A DNA stretch of 64,000 nucleotides, from the NCBI GenBank assembly GCA_030760725.1, contig JASWHV010000008.1, positions 59,867,671 to 59,931,670 on the forward strand, written 5' to 3'. Shown in pieces: positions 9,557 through 19,603 of the stretch (position 1 is the first letter of the stretch; each line of letters opens with the position of its first letter). Below the pieces are notes generated by a model, which was given only the letters and a program-made list of their open reading frames with translations, did not search any database and was not told the DNA's origin. The stretch comes from Neostapfia colusana. Lineage: Eukaryota > Streptophyta > Magnoliopsida > Poales > Poaceae. A program made the position numbers and the translations under genes.

Positions 9557-10327
9557 ATGGTTCGCATGATTCGCACCGCTCGCAAGTCCACAGGAGGGAG
9601 AGTTCCCGTAGTTTCCCTTGCCCAAAGAGAGGAGAGCTGTTCGGTGACGTACCTTTGCTACGGATTGGCAGTAGGAGGCTTGTTGCGCCGTCTTCGACGT
9701 ATGCTCCAAGCCGCCGGCAATACGGGCAAGCTAATCATACACTATAGCTCCACCAGGACGATCCGTGAAAAGAGGGAAGAATGGAGTTCAGAGATGAGGA
9801 TTATCCATGAAAATCAGCTGCTTAAGATCCACCGCTCTCCAGCTTGTCGAGCGACACAGGTCGATGCGGAGAAGGATGTCACCTGGGAGGCCATCACCTG
9901 CCAGAGTCACATCTATCGTCGACACGTGGACAGGACCGAGTACATGTATGTCCTCCAGCGCGAGAGTGGTACAACAGAGTACAAGTACCCACCAGTGCAG
10001 CAGGGGACTTCCCATGAGCACATGGACTTGTGCTTGGAGGATGCTGCTATGCTTAGCACTCGACTGCAGGAGTGTCAGCAGGAGCTTCAGGATGTTCGGG
10101 ACACCCTGAAGGAAACGGAGGCGTTGCTTCGAGCCTGCTTGAGGGCGATAGAAAGAGGAGATGGGAATGAACTGTGTGTCACCGTGAATGATACATGGAC
10201 TCCTGACTCCCCAGATCGCCGGGCAATCAGGCGTCGTCGCACTTCTCCACCAGCAGCCTCCCCACCCAAAGCAGAGTCAGAAGGCAGCCACAATAATGAG
10301 GAAGGTCCCGAGGAGCCAGCTCAGTGA
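9557..10327 (+). CDS. ORF0 of family A (copy A1), H3-tail-like N-terminus
   Basis: This 256-residue protein lies between the primer site and gag. It starts MVRMIRTARKSTGGRVP; residues 7-14, TARKSTGG, are identical to histone H3 and sit at the same distance from the initiator Met, so K10 corresponds to H3 K9. Residues about 20-135 form a basic, charged region of no family I recognise. Residues about 145-190 look like a coiled coil (regular Leu and Met spacing with many Glu, Gln and Arg). The C-terminus has an Arg-rich stretch (RRAIRRRR), Pro and Ser, and ends acidic. The ATG directly follows CTTTCTGTTTTAG, a good 3' splice-site-like sequence. Upstream ORFs (orf0) are known in some long-LTR rice chromoviruses; their function is not established as far as I know. 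Copies lie at 18528-19298 and 46348-47145. Confidence 0.8.
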   Translation: MVRMIRTARKSTGGRVPVVSLAQREESCSVTYLCYGLAVGGLLRRLRRMLQAAGNTGKLIIHYSSTRTIREKREEWSSEMRIIHENQLLKIHRSPACRATQVDAEKDVTWEAITCQSHIYRRHVDRTEYMYVLQRESGTTEYKYPPVQQGTSHEHMDLCLEDAAMLSTRLQECQQELQDVRDTLKETEALLRACLRAIERGDGNELCVTVNDTWTPDSPDRRAIRRRRTSPPAASPPKAESEGSHNNEEGPEEPAQ

Positions 10328-10638
10328 TACAAGTAGTGTAGAGTCCTTCCCTTAGTTTAGCAGGATGTCGAAGTCGAGTCGTTATCTGAGTTAATGGTGT
10401 GGTAATGCTTGGTGTGTGACGTGAGTTGTGGAAGCCATGAGCAATTGTCCACAGCCTCGTCTTCAGATTGTTTTGCTTTGGTGTGTGAACCCACATGAAA
10501 TAATAGTTCATTTATTTTTTTGTGAGACATGAACCCTCAGAAAAGTATAACAAAGCCTCAACACTTCAAAGTACAAACAAGTGAAAGTAGTAAGATAATA
10601 TGTAATGCTTTAAATTAACATTTGGTTGATCATGCTAG
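10328..10638 (+). other. Spacer between ORF0 and gag, copy A1
   Basis: About 310 bases without a credible ORF. The region is conserved in A2 (19299-19603) and A3 (46063-46347). It ends in TTGATCATGCTAG immediately before the gag ATG, again a 3' splice-site-like AG. I saw no other signal. Confidence 0.5.
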
Positions 10639-12068
10639 ATGGCCAGAACAAGGAAAGGTCGTGCTGCCAACCCTGCCAACAACAACAATGAGGCCTGCAA
10701 CCCTCATCTTTCTGGAGGCCAAGACAGGGGTGGTCGCCGTGAAGGAGTTGATCCCCTCCACCAAATGCTTGAGAATCAAAATCAGCTCATCCAGAACTTG
10801 ACTCATGTGGTGGCCAACTTGCATCAAGTTCCACCTCCACAAGCTGCACCACGCCAACCAAGGTTGAGTGAGTTTCTAGGAACTCAACCTCCAAAGTTTG
10901 CAAGTGCCGCTGAACCTCTGGAGGCAGATGATTGGCTAAAGACCATTGAGAGCAAGATGAGGATCATACAGTGCCAGGGGTATGAGAGGGTGCTGTTTGC
11001 CTCTCATCAATTGCATGGACCTGCTGCTGATTGCTGGACTGCCTACGTAGCCGCCCATCATGACCCTGAGAACATCACTTGGAAAGAGTTCAAGCGTAGC
11101 TTCCGCAACCATTACATACCAAGGGGTGAACTCAAAAACAAGAGGAAGGAGTTTTTGGGGTTGCAGCAAGGTAACATGACTGTGAGGGAATACCTCACTA
11201 AATTTACTCAACTCTCCCGTTATGCCCCACGGGACATAGAGACTGATGAGCAGAAACAGGATTGTTTCGTGGAAGGACTTACCGCAGAAATGCAGTGTGC
11301 AATGTCCTCCAACGAGTATGAAAGCTTCCAAAAGATGGTGGACAGAGCGTTTGTGGTAGAATGGAAGCTGAAGGCCTTGGAAAATGAGAACAAGAGGAAG
11401 GCCGGGTGGTCACATCAAGCCTCCGGGAGCAACACCCGCCCACGTCTGATGCAGCAACCCGCAGGGCCGACGAACCGTGCTGCGGTACCCTATTCAGCAC
11501 GAAGAGGGTACAACCCGAACTACAGGCCTCCGGCAGCACCAATACAGCCACAACGTCAGTTCGTACAGCAGCCTCACCCTACATATCAACCTCGACCAGC
11601 AGGGCAAGGACCCCCAAACCAACCCCAAGACAACAAAGGCCAAGCACCTAAGGTTGGGGTGCAATGTTTCAACTGTGGTGAAGTGGGGCACTATGCCCAT
11701 AAGTGCCCAAAGAAGAAGCCCACGCATCCACAACAGCAGAATGTAATGAGACGGGTGAACCACGTGACCATGGAGGAAGCACAGGAGGCACCTGACGTGG
11801 TAGTTGGTAAGTTTCCTGGCAATTTACACATTGCAACCCTGCTGTTTGATTCTGGTGCTACCCACTCGTTCATTGCTCAAGGGTTTGTTAAGAAGCATGA
11901 CCTGGCAACAACACAAATGAACCATATGCTAGCAGTAAACTCTCCAGGTGGAGAAATAAGGACAAGACAAGTGTGTCCCAAGGTGAATCTAGACATTAAT
12001 GGGGTGGTATTTACTGCCAACCTCATACTGATATATTCCCAAGGGATTGATATTATTTTGGGCATGGA
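10639..12068 (+). pseudogene. gag-pol: Family-A gag and partial protease (copy A1), 3' truncated
   Basis: The frame opens MARTRKGRAANP and runs through the capsid-like gag domain (residues about 85-250), a Pro/Gln-rich linker, a CCHC zinc knuckle (CFNCGEVGHYAHKC, near residue 342) and the aspartic protease start (DSGATHSF, near residue 405). It breaks off after GMD, where intact relatives continue GMDWLTKHKG. From 12069 the sequence is CACTA transposon DNA, and the open frame runs on about 34 codons out of context to a stop at 12171. RT, RNase H and integrase are absent, so this copy cannot make pol. Its N-terminus differs from the MAGRGKG of A2 and A3. Confidence 0.85.
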
Positions 12069-14078
12069 CGGGTCAAGGACGCCACCGCCAGGTCAACGCT
12101 GTCCTGGGCCAGCTCATCCGTTGTCACTACCCCGGTCTAGTGAACGGACGGGCTGCTACGTCTTGGGATGATTACGCTACGGCCCAAGACATTACCTACG
12201 GCAACCACCAGGAGCATGTGTGGCATGAATTCATGGTAAGTAAATCGTCTATTCGTTAAATGCGAACCTATTATATGCTAAATACATTAACTTGTATATT
12301 TCTACTTGTAGAAATATTACCGTTTGGAGGACGAGGCCCAGCTGGATCACGCTCGCCTGGTCTTCAACAACAACGCTAGGAAGCTCCTGACGCAGTCGAT
12401 TTCAACGGCTCGCATTCAGGCTACGAAGGCGTACTATAAGTTGCATCCGGACGAGGGTGAGCCGGGGCAGTTTAGGGATGTGGCGGACAAGTACTTGACG
12501 GAGGCACAATACGTAGAGGTAAATTCTTTATTTTACTTTGCTTCATTATCCAATTTTCATCAATGTTTTCATCCAACAACAAATGTGTGCAGGTCAGCGT
12601 ACCGTGGCTTGAGTCCTGTCCGGATGCCTACAGTTCCCTGTGTGCTTGTTGGGCGAGCCAGGGCTTCCAAGGCGTGTCGATGACCTGCCGACAGAGTCGA
12701 GGGACGGTCGGGAAACACCGTCTTGGCGGGGACGGCTACGTACGCCTTGCTAAACGGATGGTAAGTGATACTCGAATTATATTCTAGTTAATTTCTATTG
12801 CTATCATTGTGCTAACACGTATCGATAGGAGCGCGAGATCGGTCAGGAGCCGACCGCTATCCAGGTGTGGAGGAGGGGTCACATGGGAAGTGACCCCTCG
12901 CAGCCTGATCAGCTGTCTTCTCAGACAGCGACAGAGACGTTGGTGAGTTCTTTAGTTGACTTAATTGTATTATCTTTAAAACTTCTGATGACTTTAATTT
13001 TCTGTATTTTCAGGAAAAGTATGGGGAGGAGGTGCGGAGGCTTCGAGGCGACGATTACGATTGGCAGAACTCGCCGATCGTACCTAAAGCCGCCTATGCA
13101 AGCGGTGGCGGTAAACCTCACGGCCGGTGAGTTCTGTTGTTTTCATTTACTTTCATTAACTTCGAGATACGAAACTTTAATACTCTTACTTCGTTGTGTA
13201 GGTTGGCCATCTTCGATGGAGTAGTAGACTCGTGGGAGGCGCGGTCTTACTCGAGGGCCTCTTCATCGCAGGGTGGATCCAGCAGGCGTGGCAGCCGTGA
13301 TCTGGAGCTCCAGAGTGTCCAGGAGGAGCTCCAGAGGACGCAGGAAGCGCTGAGGCTCGCGAACGAGAGGCAGGCAACCGAGCTCCGGGCTAGGGACGAG
13401 TATCAACACTCGTACATGCTACAGCTGCAAGCTGCCATGCAGGTAAGTTCAGATCATTGTACTCAACGTTTCTAATATATACATGACATGTATAATAATT
13501 TACTTCATATTTGCAGGCTATGGCCACAGGACAACCCGTTGTCTTTCCTCAGTGGGCGCCGCCACCGATACAGCTACCACAGGGGCCGACGTCAGGAGCA
13601 CAGGTACAAAATTTCTCATAATAGCTGCAACTAGTTAAATTTGCTCAAATTTAGTTGAATTTGATCAAACTTACTTAAACTTAGAGAAAACTAGTTAAAC
13701 ATCCTCAAACTGAGTAAAATATGGTACAACTTACTCAACTATAGTCAAATATGACCAAACTTACTCAAACATAGCCAAAACTTTTTGAACTAGCTCAAAC
13801 ACAAACACTACTAGTCCATACTTCTCAAACTCAGTAAAATATGAGCAAACTAACTCAAACATAGCCAAATCTAGCTAACTTGCTCAATTTTAACTTGTAA
13901 TGAGTTTATTTAATCATATACAAATTTGTGAACTTCTAATTTGTCTAACTATACATGTACATCATAGGGATCGGCGACGCGGGCTCAAGAAACTCCATCC
14001 CCTCAGCAACCAGCGTTTGGACGAGCGCAAGACGACTTCTTGGACTCCGGTGGCAGCGGTCGGGGTAGCGTAGGGTAG
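12069..14078 (+). pseudogene. CACTA TnpA-like transposase gene, 5' truncated
   Basis: Eight exons can be traced by GT...AG borders and an unbroken frame: 12069-12236, 12312-12518, 12593-12760, 12829-12942, 13014-13126, 13202-13442, 13517-13603 and 13968-14078 (TAG). Diagnostic sequence includes SVPWLESCPD, WRRGHMG and GGKPHGRLAIFDG, the pattern of the plant Ptta/En/Spm transposase family. A coiled coil rich in Glu, Gln and Arg follows in exon 6, then a Pro/Gln-rich tail. The conserved core appears intact, but the 5' part and promoter are missing. The first exon fragment is out of frame with the upstream gag, so expression is unlikely. Exon ends were assigned by eye. Confidence 0.75.
13604..13967 (+). 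repeat. Intron with degenerate short tandem repeats
   Basis: The last intron of the transposase-like gene is much longer than the others (about 364 against 70-80 bases). It is filled with imperfect copies of an approximately 11-base unit related to CTCAAACATAG and AAACTTACTC, roughly from 13630 to 13890. Such low-complexity expansions are common in CACTA elements. Confidence 0.55.
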
Positions 14079-14195
14079 TGTGGCGTGCGTATAGTGTTTT
14101 TATGCAATTCTGTGATGTATATTTTGATTGCCTGTGATCTGGCCATCGAGCCAGGGCTGGCCTCGAAGCCAGGGCAGGATTTTATGTTTTTTTAA

Positions 14196-14420
14196 AAAAA
14201 ATTGGAAAGCTTATGGACGACGGTTTCTGGTACTTGGCCGTCGTCAATAAGCCATTAGTACTGATGACGGCCAGGTACCATAAACCGTCGTCAATAAGCA
14301 ATTGTTATTGACGACGACCTAGTGTGAACCGTCGTCAATAAGCCACGGTTACTGACGACGGTTTCCTGGCCGTCGTCAATAAGCTTATTGATGACAGCCT
14401 AATTTAGCTGTCGTCAATAG
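14196..14420 (+). repeat. CACTA subterminal repeats
   Basis: Five or more copies of a motif related to TTATTGACGACGG occur in both orientations, often paired as GACGACGGTTT...CCGTCGTCAATAAG, over about 220 bases. This resembles the subterminal transposase-binding arrays of CACTA elements. The expected terminal CACTA/TAGTG is absent at 14420, where gag sequence begins, so the last bases of the transposon are lost. Confidence 0.65.
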
Positions 14421-14871
14421 TTGAGAGCAAGATGAGGATCATACAGTGCCAAGGGTACGAGAGGGTGCTGTTTGCCTCTCATCAATTGCATGGACCTGCT
14501 GCTGATTGGTGGACCGCCTACGTGGCTGCCCATCATGAACCTGAGAACATCACTTGGGAAGAGTTCAAGCGTAGCTTCCGCAACCATTATATCCCAAGAG
14601 GTGAACAAAAAAACAAACGGAAGGAGTTCTTGCGACTGCAGCAGGCAAACATGACGGTGAGGGAATACCTCACTAAATTTACTCAACTATCCCGTTATGC
14701 CCCACGAGACATAGAGACTGATGAGCAGAAACAAGATTGTTTCGTGGAAGGGCTTACCGCAGAAATGCAGTGTGCAATGTCCTCAAATGAGTATGAAAGC
14801 TTCCAAAAGATGGTGGACAGAGCATTTGTGGTGGAAAGGAAGCTGAAGGCCCAGGAAAATGAGAACAAGAG
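14421..14871 (+). pseudogene. gag-pol: Second family-A gag fragment
   Basis: It encodes the capsid region from ESKMRIIQCQGYE to KAQENENK and corresponds to A1 gag 10946-11394, so that segment is present twice within 4 kb. It is closer to the A2 gag than to the A1 gag (for example GATTGGTGGACCGCC and ATCCCAAGAGG). It therefore comes from another copy rather than a local duplication of A1. It is cut at both ends: by CACTA DNA at 14420 and by LTR2 at 14872. Confidence 0.8.
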
Positions 14872-17800
14872 TGCAACACCCCAAAATCTTGTTAAGACCC
14901 TAAATCCTGTTAAGAGGGGAATTTAAAAATTTTTGGACGTGTTGCATGTTTTGCAACAATTTAAATTCAAACTGGAATTCAATTTAAAATCAAAACAGAA
15001 AAGAAATAGAAAAAAAGAAAAAAAAACAGAAAAAAACCGGGCAGTGGACCGAAACCCACCAGCCGGCCCACCAAGCACCCGCGCCAGCCCGCAGCCGCGC
15101 GCGCCCCCTTCCTCCCACTGACAGGCGGGGCCCGCCAGCCCTTCTTCTACTTCGCGCCCGCGCCCGCGATCGGCCGGACTCTCTCTCACCCCGAATCCAA
15201 ACCGACCCGGATTTCTGCGTATCCCAGCCGAATTTTGATCGGGGGCGACGCAAACTCGATCTAAACCACCCCGCCGCCCTTCCCCGTCTATAAAAACCCC
15301 GGCCTCGTCCGATTTTCTCACGCGATCTGCTGTTTTTACTCCGATGAGAACCCGGGCCTTTTCCGGCGAATTCTGGCCGATCTAAGCTCGGAAATTCTGA
15401 TCTAACTCGCTGGTCTTGATCCACCGCCTCCGGGGAACCCTGCAGGTGCAGAAAACTCGGTGACTTGCGGTTCAAACACAGCGCCGACGAGCCTCGCCAT
15501 GGTTTCACTTCGGACCTCGTCGCCGACCGCCTTCCAGGACCTCCGAGCTCAAGAAAACCCCCAAGGTGAGATCCCCGACCTCCCCTCCACCGATCTATGC
15601 CATAAAATCACAGTTCTAGGAAGAATTTACGAAGATCCGAAACACTCCGGCGAGATCGCCGCTTCCCGCCGCCGTGTGCCGCCGGGCAGCGCCGCCCGCG
15701 CTCGGTTAGAGCGACGTGGCCGCTTGTGCGCCGTCTATTTTAAATCGCACGGTAGACTTTAAATCCCCGTGTACCGGTTCAACGTTATAATCTCAGCTGT
15801 CTGTTTTAAATCGGACGGTCCACGTCAGCCCCGCGTTATAAAGACTGGAAATCTTACGTGCTACCCCCTGGGGTTCTCAGGAAATAAGAGCTAGCCCCGG
15901 AAACTTCTGATCTAGCCCCTGGAACTTCAGAAAATCATGTAAATTCATTTAAAAATCAGTTTTAGCCCCTGGACTTAATAAAAATTAGGAAAAACTCCTC
16001 TGTTATGTATAGCTAGACCCCTGAAAATTGTTAAAATAATATTATAGACCCTGTAGTGGGGTGAGTTTACCTTTTTAGCCCTGTTTGATATTTAATTTAG
16101 GAAATTGAATATGTAGCTAGTATTTAAAATTTAAAAAGTGGGACAAACATATTGTCAAAATTAAATTAAAAACTTTCTCAGTATTTAGAAAACTTTGGAG
16201 TGAGATAAAAATATATTTTGGGCTGAAATGAATCTGTTTAATTTATTATTCACATTTAGGGACACATTTTTAAGTAAAGAATAGTTCTGGAAAATAGGGA
16301 AAATAATTGAAAAATAGTTTACATCAGAGGAAAAGGTCAAAAATATATTAGTAAATATTTTAGATCAGAACCTATTCTGTTTAGATGATGTGTCTTGTTA
16401 TTTTCATAATAAAGTTCACATTTAGGCACAGGAAATAAATCTGAAAATATAGCAACTAGTAAATGATAAATGGAGTTTCTAAAATCCAAAGAATTCAGTT
16501 TAGGGTAGGTAGAAATTCTGAAGACACATATGGAGAAGGAAAATACCTTTCATGTATACTTGGTAGCTAAAAGGTGTAGTAATTGAATATAAGGAATTTA
16601 TGTAAATTGGAAACTCATATATATAGTATGTAAGTATAAATGTGAACACAAAAGTAGGAATCATATACACATGATTAAAAGTGCATGCAAGCCACAAATC
16701 AACACACATAGAGTAACCACAACACATATAATGGTGAATGACTTTCATAAATATGAATGTGTGGTTTGGATGAAGTGGAAGTGTGAACTATATCTTATGG
16801 ATTGTTGTTTTTCTTTTGCTATGTGTGATGGTATGATGTAGAATCTGCTCAAGAGCAAGTTATTCCTTTCCAAGATCAGGACTACCCATTTCAAGAGCAG
16901 CAGGAAGGAGGCAAGTGTCCTTGACCACTTTGATCCTATACTAGGATGTTTAGATAGAATTATTGCATTGTCAAGTTAAATATGAAACCCATGCTAGGAA
17001 GTTTCCCTAGAATTGCATTACCTTGTTTCCTTGTAGCTTGGGTTGGGATTTATTTTATCATGTCATTTATTATTATGCATATGCTTAGCCATGCTTAGAA
17101 CGGGATATTTGGGATATGAGATCATCAGTTTATTTTACCATACTCTTGAATGAGATATTGTGAGTTATGTAGAGGTAGGGATCAAGGCAAGTTGGATGTT
17201 TTGGTTGTGTGCTGGGTGCACGAGACTCGGGTTTGTGTTTAGTACTTGCCTGGATCCTAAGGACCGGTTCATGGAGCATGTAACCTAGCTTTACCGTGCC
17301 AACCACATGCTGAGATGGGGCAGCTTGGCCAACTAATTAGGTGTATCCCCGGCGTAGTATGGGTGTGTTGGATGGTGCGGGGAATAGGTGTCAGCTGGAC
17401 TACCATATGAACCGCAAGGATCAAGAGGGGGCCACTGCAGCGGGGTTGGTGCCTGTTGTATGCTGTTAGGGGTGAAACCTCAGTGGGCCCACGCTCGTCG
17501 GGAATCCCTTTGTAAAGGCTTCGTAGTGATCTCCTGGCTACACACCTGGGAAGTGTGAATGTGGTTCGTGGCCACTGGCATAATGGAGGTTCTTTTAGTC
17601 CACCCGGCAACGGGGGATGAAATCACTACATGTGGGTACAGTGGTGCAAACTCTGCAGAGTCAAAACTTTCATGACAGCCGTGCTCACGGTCAAGAGCGG
17701 CTTGGACTTATTCATGATTAGAGGATTGATGGTTTTGGAAGTTGTGGATGTTAAGCGGGGAGCTTAATATTGGAAATGATGTTATGGTTATTTGATTATG

Positions 17801-18310
17801 ATGATGGGATGGGAGATTGGGACCATTTCACCTGTGTAGTAATGTAGGTGCTTAATAAGCTAAGGTGATAGGTATTAATTGCTTAGTGCTTTAACCATGA
17901 GTTCAACCTCCCCTTGTTCTAGCCATGCATGACATAACTTTCCCACACTTGCTGAGTACCATCGGTACTCAACCTTGCATATTTCTTGGTTTATATTGCT
18001 GCTCAGGTCAAGATAATGATGTGGTGTATAATGACCAAGACTTTGGACCCGAAGAAGGTTTCTAGGTTCATGGAGACCCCGGGCAACGCCTGTGAAGGAG
18101 ACCACAAGAATAATATTCCGCTGCTATTTTATTTACTTGTGATGAACTTATCATTGTCCATCGAGACATTTGCTATGTAAGACTTATTTATATCGACACC
18201 TGGCTTGTAATAAATGATGCTTCACTATTTGTCATCACATGTATGAGAAAATGATCCTGGCATACATGTGATATTCACTTGGTTGTTCTTCGGAAAAACC
18301 GGGTGTGACA
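14872..18310 (+). mobile_element. Family-A LTR2 (5' LTR of element A2)
   Basis: It is 3,439 bases, starting TGCAACACCCC (T-to-C change at the third base against LTR3) and ending GGGTGTGACA. The TATA box is at 15289-15296. The left flank AAGAG (14867-14871) is the presumed target duplication within gag; its right partner is absent because LTR3 is followed by the outer duplication. The 5' two-thirds are nearly identical to LTR3. Confidence 0.9.
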
Positions 18311-18314
18311 GAAG

Positions 18315-18332
18315 TGGTATCAGAGCCAGGTT
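18315..18332 (+). other. tRNA-Met primer-binding site, element A2
   Basis: TGGTATCAGAGCCAGGTT starts four bases after the LTR2 end and matches the complement of the initiator tRNA-Met 3' end, the usual primer of plant Ty3/gypsy elements. The leader 18333-18527 holds no ORF of note. Confidence 0.9.
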
Positions 18333-18527
18333 GCCCGTAGGAACGTGGACCTAGGTAGAAATGGACGTATTTAAGGGCCCTATTTTCTTAAGAACTATTT
18401 TTACAAGGTGTGTGTTAAAAAGTGTTATTCAATGAGTCACTTTCTCCATCTTACCCCAATTTTCATTCAAAATAGGATGTTTGTTTAAAAGTTTATCTAT
18501 CCTAAGTTTAAATGCTTTTTGTTTTAG

Positions 18528-19298
18528 ATGGTTCGCACCGCTCGCAAGTCCACAGGAGGGAGAGTTCCCGTAGTTGCCCTTGCCGAAAGAGAGGAGAGCC
18601 GTCCGGTGACGTACCTTTCCTACGGATTGGCAGTAGGAGGCTTGTTGCGCCGACTTCGACGTATGCTCGAAGCCGCCGGCAATACGGGAAAGCTAATCAT
18701 CCACTATAACTCCACCAGGACAATCCGTGAGAAGAGGGAAGAATGGAGTTCAGAGATGAGGATTATACACGAAAATCAGCTGCTTAAGATCCACCGCTCT
18801 CCAGCATGTAGAACGACACAGGTCGATGCGGAGAAGGATGTCACCTGGGAGGCCATCACCTGCCAGAGTCACATCTATCGTCGACACCTGGACAGGACTG
18901 AGTACATGTATGTCCTCCAGCGTGAGAGTGGTACCACGGAGTACAAGTACCCGCCAGTGCAGCAAGGGACTTCCCATGAGCACATGGACTTGTGCTTGGA
19001 GGATGCTGCTATGCTCAGCACTCGACTGCATGAGTGTCAGCAAGAACTTCAGGATGTTCGGGACACCCTGAAGGAAACGGAGGCATTGCTGCGAGCCTGC
19101 TTAAGGGCGAGAGAAAGAGGAGATGGGAATGAACTGTGTGTCACCGTGAATGATACATGGACTCCTGACTCCCCAGATCGCCGAGCGATCAGGCGTCGTC
19201 GCACTTCTCCACCAGCAGCCTCCCCACCCAAAGCAGAGTCAGAAGGCAGCCGAAATGATGAGGAAGATCCCGAGGAGCCAGCTCAAGAAAACGAGTAG
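18528..19298 (+). CDS. ORF0 of family A (copy A2)
   Basis: The intact frame is 256 residues and closely similar to the A1 copy. It starts MVRTARKSTGGRVP: three codons present in A1 and A3 (MIR after MVR) are missing, so the H3-like TARKSTGG block moves three residues nearer the start. The central charged region, the predicted coiled coil (about 140-185), the Arg-rich RRAIRRRR stretch and an acidic end (DEEDPEEPAQENE) are kept. The ATG follows TTTTTGTTTTAG. Its neighbour 300 bases downstream is gag. The lack of stops contrasts with the heavily mutated gag-pol of the same element, which may mean chance, a shorter target, or selection before insertion. Confidence 0.8.
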   Translation: MVRTARKSTGGRVPVVALAEREESRPVTYLSYGLAVGGLLRRLRRMLEAAGNTGKLIIHYNSTRTIREKREEWSSEMRIIHENQLLKIHRSPACRTTQVDAEKDVTWEAITCQSHIYRRHLDRTEYMYVLQRESGTTEYKYPPVQQGTSHEHMDLCLEDAAMLSTRLHECQQELQDVRDTLKETEALLRACLRARERGDGNELCVTVNDTWTPDSPDRRAIRRRRTSPPAASPPKAESEGSRNDEEDPEEPAQENE

Positions 19299-19603
19299 TG
19301 TAGAGTCCTTCCCTTAGTTAGCAAGATGTCGAATAGTCGAGTCGTTACGTTAAGTTAATGGTGTGTTAATGCTTGGTGTGTGACGTGAGTTGTGGAAGCC
19401 ATGAGCAATTGTCCACAGCCTCGTCTTTAGATTGTTTTGCTTTGGTGTGTGAACCCACATGAAATAATATTGCATCTATTTTTGTGTGAGAAATAAACCC
19501 TCAGAAAAGTATAACAAAGCCTCAACACTTCAAAAGTACAAACAAATGAAAGTAGTAAGATGATACTAAATGCTTTCAAATTAACATTGGTTGATTCTGC
19601 CAG

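Larger units (their letters stand above)
12069..14420 (+). mobile_element. CACTA (En/Spm-type) transposon fragment inside gag
   Basis: A block with no similarity to the flanking retrotransposon. It holds the 3' part of a multi-exon transposase-like gene and then subterminal repeats. Neither end shows the CACTA terminus, and the left end begins within an exon, so it is a fragment joined by rearrangement rather than a clean insertion. On its right, gag sequence resumes at 14421 from a position upstream of where it stopped at 12068. Confidence 0.75.

Noticed and set aside
10639..12171. 510-codon ORF as a gag-transposase fusion protein
   Set aside because: The last 34 codons are out of the CACTA frame, so the apparent fusion is read-through into noise.
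13604..13967. CRISPR-like or satellite array
   Set aside because: The units are short, degenerate and without spacers of constant length. It is an intron of the transposase-like gene in a plant genome.
14196..14420. MITE insertion
   Set aside because: The inverted units occur many times rather than as a single terminal pair and follow a CACTA gene, so subterminal repeats fit better.
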